The translations under genes and the position numbers were made by a program. A stretch of DNA of 9,303 nucleotides from an uncultured Bacteroidota bacterium (lineage in GTDB: Bacteria; Bacteroidota; Bacteroidia; Flavobacteriales; Flavobacteriaceae), in NCBI GenBank assembly GCA_903819815.1, contig CAIJFC010000132.1, forward strand, positions 1 to 9,303, read 5' to 3'. Under the pieces are notes generated by a model. The model saw nothing but the letters and a program-made list of their open reading frames with translations. It was not told where the DNA came from and ran no database searches. Positions within the stretch are counted from its first letter, which is position 1. Every line of letters starts with the position of its first letter. Of this stretch, positions 1 through 5,068 are shown in pieces.

Positions 1-8
1 ACAGTAAT

Positions 9-25
9 TGTTAAATAATTTAACA
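9..25. repeat. 17-nt perfect dyad (8-bp arms, 1-nt centre)
   Basis: TGTTAAAT and ATTTAACA flank a single central A, giving a perfect dyad about 60 bases upstream of the -7 element of the lipoprotein gene. The symmetry suits a dimeric DNA-binding regulator, but the sequence is pure AT except for the outer G/C pair, so chance is a real alternative in this AT-rich gap. It is too weak in G/C to be a good terminator. The role is inferred from position only. Confidence 0.35.
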
Positions 26-86
26 GTTGCAAAATATTTTTTTTTGAAAAAAAATTAAAAAATAATTTTTACTATTAAAAAATTTA

Positions 87-94
87 TATCTTTG
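87..94 (+). promoter_or_regulatory. -7 element of the small lipoprotein gene
   Basis: TATCTTTG matches the Bacteroidota -7 consensus TAnnTTTG exactly. A start site about 7 bases downstream would give a leader of about 30 nt before the ATG at 132. No clear TTTG -33 element sits at the usual spacing; that region is a run of A and T. Homopolymeric A/T tracts at 37-70 may act as an UP-like element, which is an inference. Confidence 0.5.
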
Positions 95-131
95 CTTCGA
101 ATTAATAATTAACCTTTTATAACTAATTAAG

Positions 132-341
132 ATGAAAAAAGTACTTTTAAGTTTAGCATTTGTTGCTGTTTTAGCAACTGTTTCTTGTAAAAAAGAAGAA
201 GCTGCTGCTCCAGCAGAAGCTCCAGCTGTAGAAGCTCCAGCAGATACAACTGCTGCTCCAGCTGACACAACTGCTGCTGCTCCAGCAGAAGCTGCTGCTC
301 CAGCAGAAGCTGCTCCAGCTGCTCCAGAAGCAAAAAAATAA
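132..341 (+). CDS. Small Ala/Pro/Glu-rich lipoprotein, probably surface-exposed
   Basis: A 69-residue protein of unknown function. Residues 1-18 form a lipoprotein signal peptide (MKK, then a hydrophobic stretch) ending in a lipobox-like TVSC with the lipidated Cys at 19. The mature 51 residues are low complexity: 24 Ala, 8 Pro, 7 Glu, 2 Asp, 4 Thr and 4 Lys, arranged as irregular AAAPAE and APADTTA repeats. No folded domain is recognisable, so it is probably an extended or disordered tether. Residues straight after the Cys are KKEE, which fits the K-(D/E)2 lipoprotein export signal described for surface lipoproteins in Capnocytophaga and relatives. The gene stands alone, with its own -7 element and a strong terminator, which suggests a highly expressed single-gene transcript. 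The frame is supported by the signal peptide and by consistent GCT/GCA/CCA codons. Long reading frames on the other strand here are by-products of the repeats. Confidence 0.85.
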   Translation: MKKVLLSLAFVAVLATVSCKKEEAAAPAEAPAVEAPADTTAAPADTTAAAPAEAAAPAEAAPAAPEAKK

Positions 342-363
342 TTAGAAACTTTCTAAGAATTTG

Positions 364-392
364 AAAAGCCACGCATTGCGTGGCTTTTTTTT
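364..392 (+). terminator. Rho-independent terminator of the lipoprotein gene, possibly bidirectional
   Basis: An 11-bp perfect stem, AAAAGCCACGC with GCGTGGCTTTT, closes on an ATT loop (375-377) and runs into eight T's (385-392). It starts 22 bases after the lipoprotein stop codon. On the minus strand the same hairpin is followed by TTTT, so it may also stop transcription from the converging DUF1508 gene that ends at 410. Confidence 0.9.
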
Positions 393-409
393 ATATATAA
401 TTATCCTAA

Positions 410-757
410 TTAATCTGGAAATATAACTTCGTTCAAAGAAAAATCTAAAATTTCAGCTTTATGAGCATGGTTCTGAATTTCTTTTATTCCTTTTTCCAAT
501 AATAACTCGGTGTTGTATTTTCTACTCGTAGCAAAATGAGTGTTTTCCAGTATAATTTTAAAAAAGAACTTCCCACCGGCCGATTTTACTTTTTCAAAAA
601 CAACGTAATCAATCGCATTTTTAAAATATTCTATTCCTTCCTCACATTCAAATTTGAGTTCGTAGCGAAAGCTGGTGAATATTATTTTTCCTTTCCGAGA
701 AGTGAAAATAAACTTATAAAAATCATCAAATCTTTTACTAATTACAAAAGCACCCAT
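410..757 (-). CDS. YegP-like protein with two tandem DUF1508 repeats
   Basis: A 115-residue protein that I place in the YegP/DUF1508 family. Members are small beta-rich proteins of unknown biochemical role. Two repeat units are visible. The first (about residues 2-49) begins GAFVISKR and carries the family pattern KGKIIFTS, Y32 and the EEGIEYFKNA helix. The second (about 52-105) has GGKFFFKI, FATSRKY and EKGIKEIQNHA. The second unit lacks the usual asparagine-glycine turn (ENTHF in its place), so it is more diverged. The C-terminal AEILDFS resembles the family's usual end. There is no signal peptide, so it is probably cytoplasmic. The start at 757 is chosen because MGAFVISK matches the typical N-terminus. 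A 14-bp tandem repeat lies just upstream; no clear promoter is seen. Confidence 0.75.
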   Translation of the reverse strand: MGAFVISKRFDDFYKFIFTSRKGKIIFTSFRYELKFECEEGIEYFKNAIDYVVFEKVKSAGGKFFFKIILENTHFATSRKYNTELLLEKGIKEIQNHAHKAEILDFSLNEVIFPD

Positions 758-760
758 TGA

Positions 761-788
761 ATTGAAGATTTTAGATTGAAGATTTTAG
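761..788. repeat. Two tandem copies of a 14-bp AT-rich unit
   Basis: ATTGAAGATTTTAG occurs twice back to back (761-774 and 775-788), followed by a partial ATTTAGAG. It lies immediately upstream of the DUF1508 start codon, so on the coding strand it would fall in the 5' leader or promoter region. Similar short tandem units occur in intergenic DNA of Flavobacterium. Their function is unknown to me, and slippage during replication is the simplest origin. Confidence 0.7.
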
Positions 789-814
789 ATTTAGAGTAAT
801 GGGTCAACTTGTTT

Positions 815-851
815 AAAATAAAAAAGCTCCAAACTAAGTTTGAAGCTTTTT
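815..851 (-). terminator. Terminator of the tRNA-Gly/tRNA-Leu transcript
   Basis: Read on the minus strand, GCTTCAAAC and GTTTGGAGC pair over nine positions (one G-T) around a TTA loop, extended by five A-T pairs. The stem runs into TTTTTTATTTT (825 down to 815). It begins three bases after the 3' end of tRNA-Leu, where the terminator of the tRNA transcript is expected. The plus-strand reading has fewer T's, so the main direction is minus. Confidence 0.88.
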
Positions 852-853
852 AG

Positions 854-938
854 TACTCGGGACGGGACTTGAACCCGTACGACCATTACAGTCACTGGAT
901 TTTAAGTCCAGCGTGTCTACCAATTTCACCACCCAAGC
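854..938 (-). tRNA. tRNA-Leu(TAA)
   Basis: The reverse complement gives an 85-nt class II tRNA. The acceptor stem is GCTTGGG with CCCGAGT (two G-T pairs), followed by discriminator A. The D-arm contains AATTGGTAGACACG. The anticodon stem CTGGA/TCCAG holds the loop CTTAAAA with anticodon TAA, reading UUA (and UUG by wobble). A long variable arm follows, as expected for leucine, then the T-arm ACGGG-TTCAAGT-CCCGT. The 3' CCA is not encoded and must be added by the CCA-adding enzyme. It lies 35 nt downstream of tRNA-Gly on the same strand and is probably cotranscribed with it. Confidence 0.96.
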
Positions 939-973
939 GTTTTGAAATTAAAAAATTAATTTCTATGGTTTAG

Positions 974-1046
974 AGCGAAAAACGGGGCTCGAACCCGCGA
1001 CCTCGACCTTGGCAAGGTCGCGCTCTACCAACTGAGCTATTTTCGC
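974..1046 (-). tRNA. tRNA-Gly(GCC)
   Basis: The reverse complement is a 73-nt tRNA with acceptor GCGAAAA/TTTTCGC, discriminator T (usual for bacterial glycine tRNAs) and D-arm AGCTCAGTTGGTAGAGC. The anticodon stem CGACC/GGTCG holds the loop TTGCCAA, anticodon GCC, reading GGC and GGU. The T-arm is CGGGG-type around TTCGAGC. No CCA is encoded. It is the first gene of a two-tRNA unit that continues into tRNA-Leu. Confidence 0.97.
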
Positions 1047-1139
1047 ATTTCAATTTTTAAAAAGAGCCGCCTAACTTGTTCTGAATTAACGCACCTAACT
1101 TTTAAATACAAAGCAGTTTGTTGAACTTGTTTGCGGAGG

Positions 1140-1170
1140 CAAATTTAATACAATTATTCAATTAAACAAG
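1140..1170 (-). promoter_or_regulatory. Promoter of the tRNA-Gly/tRNA-Leu unit
   Basis: On the minus strand CTTG (1170-1167, one mismatch to the TTTG -33 element) is followed after exactly 19 bases by TAAATTTG (1147-1140), a perfect TAnnTTTG -7 element. The predicted start near 1133 leaves a leader of roughly 90 nt before tRNA-Gly. The mutS-to-tRNA gap (1047-1238) otherwise holds no gene. Short repeats of CCTAACTT (1070-1077, 1094-1101) and ACTTGTT (1074-1080, 1125-1131) lie in the leader. Confidence 0.6.
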
Positions 1171-1238
1171 CCTTTTCTTTAAAAAATAAGGCACTCCATT
1201 TAACCTTCTGATAACGAAATCTTTAAATTAAAAATATA

Positions 1239-3845
1239 TTATTTTTTAGATAACATTCTTTTAATTTCATTGAGTTTCATCATGGCCTCAATGGGTGTCA
1301 AGGTATTTATGTCCAAATTTAAAATCTCTTCTTTTATTTCCTCTAATAAAGGATCGTCTAAATTGAAGAAACTCATTTGCAATTCTTCCTTCTCCGCCTT
1401 GATTCCCGTTAAGGCATCACCAGAATGATCTTTCTCCAATTTCTTTAATAATTTTTGCGCTTTCAAAATCACGGTTTGTGGCATTCCAGCCATTTTAGCC
1501 ACATGAATTCCAAAACTATGAGCGCTTCCTCCTTTTACTAATTTTCGAATGAAAAGTACGGTGTCTTTTAACTCCTTTACAGAAACATTGAAATTTTGAA
1601 TTCGAGGTAATAATTCGCTCATCTCATTTAGTTCATGGTAATGAGTTGCGAAAAGCGTTTTGGGTTTTGAAGGATGTTCATGCAAAAATTCTGCAATTGC
1701 CCAAGCTATAGAAATACCATCATAAGTACTGGTTCCTCTTCCTATTTCATCTAATAAAATCAAACTTCTATCAGACAAATTATTTAATATCGAAGCCGTT
1801 TCATTCATTTCAACCATAAAAGTGGATTCCCCCATCGAAATATTATCTGAAGCTCCTACCCTGGTGAAAATCTTGTCAATAATTCCCATTCTAACTTGGT
1901 CTGCAGGAACAAAACTTCCCATTTGCGCCAGCAATACAATCAAAGCGGTTTGACGCAATATTGCCGATTTTCCCGACATATTTGGACCCGTAATCATTAT
2001 TAATTGCTGGGTTTCCCGGTCCAAATAAACATCATTTGCAATATAGGGTGTTCCTACAGGTAATTGTTTTTCAATTACAGGATGGCGACCGTTTTTAATG
2101 TCTAATTCATAGGTTTCATCTAATTCAGGACAAACGTATTTATTTTCAATCGCCAATTGAGCAAAGGAAGTCAAGCAATCCAACTGCGCGACTAAATTGG
2201 CGTTTAACTGCACTTGCTTTATATAAGTCGTAATCCAACCCACCAACTGCTCAAATAATTCCGATTCTAACTTATGGATTTTCTCTTCGGCGCCCAGAAT
2301 TTTAGTTTCATATACCTTTAATTCTTCGGTGATGTAACGCTCGGCACTTACTAATGTTTGTTTTCGAATCCAATCGGCGGGAACTTTATCTTTATGGGTA
2401 TTTCTTACCTCTATATAATAGCCAAAAACATTATTAAAGGAAATTTTCAAAGAGGATATTCCGGTATTTTCAGATTCCCGTTTTTCAATTCCTTCCAAAA
2501 ACTCTTTTCCCGAAGTTGAAATTGCCCGTAAATCGTCTAATTCAGCATTCACGCCTTTTGCAATAGCATTTCCTTTTGCAATAGCAACTGGCGCATCCTG
2601 ATTTAAAGTGGTTTTAATTTTTTCCCGTAGCAATTCACAATCGTGTAATTTATCTCCAATAACCTTAACTGCTTCTTGAGGGCTTTCCAAAGCAATTTTT
2701 TTAATTGGAATAATCGCATCCAACGATTCCTTTAAATAAATCACTTCACGAGGTGAAACTTTTCCAGTTGCAATTTTTGAAATTAATCGTTCCAAATCAG
2801 AAATTTGCTTGATTTGATGTTGGATTTGCTTTAAAACAGTTTGATTTTCTTTCAAATAAGAAACTACTTCGTGCCGATTTCGAATTTTATTTATGTCTTT
2901 TAATGGTAATGCTAACCAACGTTTTAAAAGTCTTCCCCCCATTGGCGAAAGCGTTCTGTCGATAACATCCAATAAAGTGACCGCGTTTGGATTATAACTG
3001 TGATACAATTCTAAATTTCTAATTGTAAAACGATCCATCCAAACATAAGCATCTTCCGCAATTCGTTGAATTGAAGAAATATGTTGTAATTTATTGTGTT
3101 GTGTTTCTGAAAGATAATATAAAATAGCGCCAGAAGCGATAATTCCTTCGGGCAATTCTTCAATTCCAAATCCTTTTAATGAGACGGTTTTAAAATGAGT
3201 AGTTAGGGTTTCAAATGCATAATCTTCTTTATAAACCCAATCTTCTAAATAAAAATTATGGTATTCTTCACCGAATATTTCTTTAAAATCGGTTTTGGTG
3301 TTTTTAGGAATTAAGATTTCGCTTGGATTAAAATTTTGCAATAATTTATCTATATAATCTTCTGATCCTTGAGCAGTTAAAAATTCACCTGTAGAAACAT
3401 CTAAAAAAGAAATTCCAATTGCTTTTTTTCCAAAATAAATGGAAGCCAAAAAATTATTCGTTTTAGAATGTAAAACCTCATCATTCATTGAAACACCAGG
3501 AGTAACCAATTCCGTAACGCCTCTTTTGACAATAGTTTTAGTCATTTTAGGATCTTCTAATTGATCACAAATAGCAACTCTAAGACCTGCTTTTACTAAT
3601 TTAGGCAAATACGTATTAATAGAATGGTGAGGAAATCCAGCTAATGCAGTTTCGGTTTCCGAGCCAGCGCCTCTTTTGGTGAGTGTTATTCCAAGTATTT
3701 TTGAAGCACGAACAGCATCTTCACCAAAAGTCTCATAAAAATCACCTACACGAAACAGCAAACAAGCATCAGGATATTTCCTTTTGATCTCATTATATTG
3801 CTTCATTAATGGGGTTTCCTTAACTTCTTTTTCTTTAGCTGCCAA
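1239..3845 (-). CDS. mutS: DNA mismatch repair ATPase MutS
   Basis: A full-length 868-residue MutS1-type protein that recognises mismatches and small loops in the cytoplasm and starts mismatch repair with MutL. The N-terminal mismatch-binding domain carries GDFYETF with F36 and E38, the phenylalanine wedge and glutamate that contact the mispair, at the same numbers as in E. coli. Connector, lever and clamp regions span about 130-560. The C-terminal ABC-type ATPase has Walker A GPNMSGKS at 620-627 (K626), Walker B with D699 and E700 in LLDEIGRGTSTYDG, and the ATHYHEL signature. QMSFF at 823-827 resembles the sliding-clamp-binding motif near the C-terminus of E. coli MutS. The ATG at 3845 gives an N-terminus of normal length. 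No strong promoter is visible in the 160-bp gap shared with the divergent DUF1573 gene. mutL is not adjacent, as is common in this phylum. Confidence 0.98.
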   Translation of the reverse strand: MAAKEKEVKETPLMKQYNEIKRKYPDACLLFRVGDFYETFGEDAVRASKILGITLTKRGAGSETETALAGFPHHSINTYLPKLVKAGLRVAICDQLEDPKMTKTIVKRGVTELVTPGVSMNDEVLHSKTNNFLASIYFGKKAIGISFLDVSTGEFLTAQGSEDYIDKLLQNFNPSEILIPKNTKTDFKEIFGEEYHNFYLEDWVYKEDYAFETLTTHFKTVSLKGFGIEELPEGIIASGAILYYLSETQHNKLQHISSIQRIAEDAYVWMDRFTIRNLELYHSYNPNAVTLLDVIDRTLSPMGGRLLKRWLALPLKDINKIRNRHEVVSYLKENQTVLKQIQHQIKQISDLERLISKIATGKVSPREVIYLKESLDAIIPIKKIALESPQEAVKVIGDKLHDCELLREKIKTTLNQDAPVAIAKGNAIAKGVNAELDDLRAISTSGKEFLEGIEKRESENTGISSLKISFNNVFGYYIEVRNTHKDKVPADWIRKQTLVSAERYITEELKVYETKILGAEEKIHKLESELFEQLVGWITTYIKQVQLNANLVAQLDCLTSFAQLAIENKYVCPELDETYELDIKNGRHPVIEKQLPVGTPYIANDVYLDRETQQLIMITGPNMSGKSAILRQTALIVLLAQMGSFVPADQVRMGIIDKIFTRVGASDNISMGESTFMVEMNETASILNNLSDRSLILLDEIGRGTSTYDGISIAWAIAEFLHEHPSKPKTLFATHYHELNEMSELLPRIQNFNVSVKELKDTVLFIRKLVKGGSAHSFGIHVAKMAGMPQTVILKAQKLLKKLEKDHSGDALTGIKAEKEELQMSFFNLDDPLLEEIKEEILNLDINTLTPIEAMMKLNEIKRMLSKK

Positions 3846-3973
3846 CTTGAATTATTTATAAATGGATAACTATTTTCTAAAAGCGAATTTAATTATTTTT
3901 AAACTGAATTTAGTCGTTTCGAAAATTAATTTAATTTTAAGATAATTTTATTAATAGAATTGATTTTTTTATT

Positions 3974-3981
3974 TAGATTTG
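3974..3981 (+). promoter_or_regulatory. -7 element of the DUF1573 gene
   Basis: TAGATTTG is an exact TAnnTTTG match, 24 bases before the ATG at 4006, which implies a short leader of about 18 nt. No good -33 TTTG is seen at standard spacing. The element overlaps a TTG at 3979 that could be mistaken for the start codon of the following gene; a start inside a -7 element would lie upstream of the transcript. Confidence 0.5.
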
Positions 3982-4005
3982 TTTTATAATTTAATAAAAT
4001 TCAAA

Positions 4006-4473
4006 ATGAAAAAAATATTTTTATTAGCAATGCTAACCGTTTTAGGAGTTACTACTTCTAACGCCCAAGAAACTAAAAAAACAAAAGGCCCTTCAGAAAC
4101 TAAAGCTGTTGCCCAAAAAATAGAAGGCGCTGGAATAGTTTTTGAAACTGAAACTATTGATTACGGAACAATTGAGCACAATGCTGAAGGAACTCGTAAA
4201 TTTGTTTTTACTAATAATGGTAACAAACCATTAATCATCTCAAATACACAAGGGTCTTGTGGGTGTACCGTTCCAACAACCCCAAAAGAACCAATCGCTC
4301 CTGGAGCAAAAGGCGAAATTGGTGTTCATTATGCAACTGATAGAGTGGGTGCTTTTACTAAAACAGTTACTGTATCATCAAATGCTGAGGGTCAACCTAC
4401 AAAAGTATTGACAATTAAAGGGACTGTTTTACCAGATCCAACTCCTGCTACTCCTGCGGTGCCAAAAAGCTAA
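4006..4473 (+). CDS. Secreted DUF1573 domain protein
   Basis: A 155-residue exported protein of the DUF1573 family, which is abundant in Bacteroidota and has no firmly established function. Residues 1-20 are a Sec signal peptide (MKK, hydrophobic core, SNA then Q21), predicted to be cut by signal peptidase I. A Lys/Glu-rich linker follows to about 42. The domain (about 44-147) is an Ig-like beta fold with the family landmarks DYGTIEH, FVFTNNGNKPLIIS, the SCGCT motif (C85, C87), PIAPGAKGEIGV and a final LTIKGTV. The two cysteines may form a disulfide or bind metal, which I infer. The tail is Pro/Thr/Ala-rich. The start at 4006 is preferred over the in-frame TTG at 3979 because the signal peptide then begins at its natural MKK and because the TTG lies in the -7 element. 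Confidence 0.9.
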   Translation: MKKIFLLAMLTVLGVTTSNAQETKKTKGPSETKAVAQKIEGAGIVFETETIDYGTIEHNAEGTRKFVFTNNGNKPLIISNTQGSCGCTVPTTPKEPIAPGAKGEIGVHYATDRVGAFTKTVTVSSNAEGQPTKVLTIKGTVLPDPTPATPAVPKS

Positions 4474-4478
4474 AAGTA

Positions 4479-4496
4479 TTTTATTATATAATAAAA
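4479..4496. repeat. 18-bp perfect AT-only palindrome beside the terminator
   Basis: TTTTATTATATAATAAAA reads the same on both strands and lies between the DUF1573 stop codon and the GC-containing terminator hairpin, sharing four A's with it. As RNA it could form a weak hairpin that competes with or precedes the terminator. As DNA it could be a protein site or simply AT-rich chance sequence. Confidence 0.5.
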
Positions 4497-4524
4497 GCTT
4501 CCTATATCAGGGAGCTTTTTTTTT
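4493..4524 (+). terminator. Terminator after the DUF1573 gene
   Basis: AAAAGCTTCCT pairs with AGGGAGCTTTT (one G-T pair) around the loop ATATC (4504-4508) and runs into nine T's (4516-4524). It starts 20 bases after the DUF1573 stop codon and ends only 16 bases before the next start codon at 4541, so it also lies in the upstream region of the methyltransferase gene. Confidence 0.88.
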
Positions 4525-4540
4525 AATTTTAGATTTAATT

Positions 4541-5068
4541 ATGCGTAAACTTGAAAATAGTGAATTAAATAGAATGTCAATTGATGATTTTAAAGAAGCT
4601 TCAAAAACACCTTTAATTATTGTTCTTGACGACATTCGTAGTTTAAACAATATTGGATCCGTTTTTAGAACTTCGGATGCTTTTTTGATTGAAAAAATAT
4701 TTCTTTGTGGAATTACAGCCACGCCCCCAAATAAAGAAATTCATAAAACGGCATTGGGTGCAACCGAAACTGTAGCTTGGGAACACTCAGAAAATGTGCT
4801 GGAAGTAATTGAAGAGTTAAAATCAGAGGGCATAAAAGTTTTTGCAATTGAACAAGTGGAGAGTTCTGTATTTTTACAAAATTTTGAAATTGAAAAAAAT
4901 CAAAAATACGCTTTGGTTTTTGGAAATGAGGTTTTTGGGGTTTCTCAAAGAGCAGTAGAAATATCTGATGGAACAATAGAAATTCCACAATTAGGAACCA
5001 AACATTCCTTGAATATTGCTGTGAGTGCAGGAATAGTAATTTGGGATTTTTTCAAAAAAATGAGGTAA
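4541..5068 (+). CDS. SpoU/TrmH-family RNA 2'-O-methyltransferase
   Basis: A 175-residue single-domain SPOUT enzyme that transfers methyl from S-adenosylmethionine to a ribose 2'-OH of tRNA or rRNA in the cytoplasm. All three family motifs are present. Motif 1 is about 29-46, with N37 and R43 in NNIGSVFRTSD; R43 corresponds to the catalytic arginine of TrmH-type enzymes. Motif 2 is ALVFGNEVFGVS with G128-N129-E130. Motif 3 is IPQLGTKHSLNIAVSAGI with S156-L157-N158, which forms part of the trefoil-knot cofactor site. It lacks the N-terminal substrate-binding domain of RlmB-type members, so the target cannot be named; tRNA is a guess from the size. Only 16 bases separate the start from the preceding terminator, and no promoter is seen there. 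Its stop codon directly abuts that of the converging gene. Confidence 0.92.
   Translation: MRKLENSELNRMSIDDFKEASKTPLIIVLDDIRSLNNIGSVFRTSDAFLIEKIFLCGITATPPNKEIHKTALGATETVAWEHSENVLEVIEELKSEGIKVFAIEQVESSVFLQNFEIEKNQKYALVFGNEVFGVSQRAVEISDGTIEIPQLGTKHSLNIAVSAGIVIWDFFKKMR

Noticed and set aside
127..372. Minus-strand Leu/Gln-rich reading frame opposite the lipoprotein gene (and a Ser/Ala-rich one at 20-268)
   Set aside because: Both are by-products of the GCT/GCA/CCA repeats read on the other strand. Only the plus frame has a signal peptide, a promoter and a terminator.
536..760. Plus-strand reading frame of 74 codons inside the DUF1508 gene
   Set aside because: It is antisense to a recognisable family protein, is Phe/Lys-rich as expected of AT-rich shadows, and matches nothing I know.
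1170..1192. Possible mutS terminator hairpin
   Set aside because: Only five G/C-containing pairs close a loop of about 13 bases, and no proper T-run follows on the minus strand. It is not strong enough to call.
3846..3973. Promoter for mutS in the divergent gap
   Set aside because: The best minus-strand candidate (TAAATTCG at 3891-3884) has a mismatch in the key TTTG and no -33 partner.
4507..4988. Minus-strand frames opposite the RNA methyltransferase gene
   Set aside because: The opposite strand encodes all three SpoU motifs in order. The minus frames are low complexity (FLLF, FQKP) and begin within the terminator or the gene.
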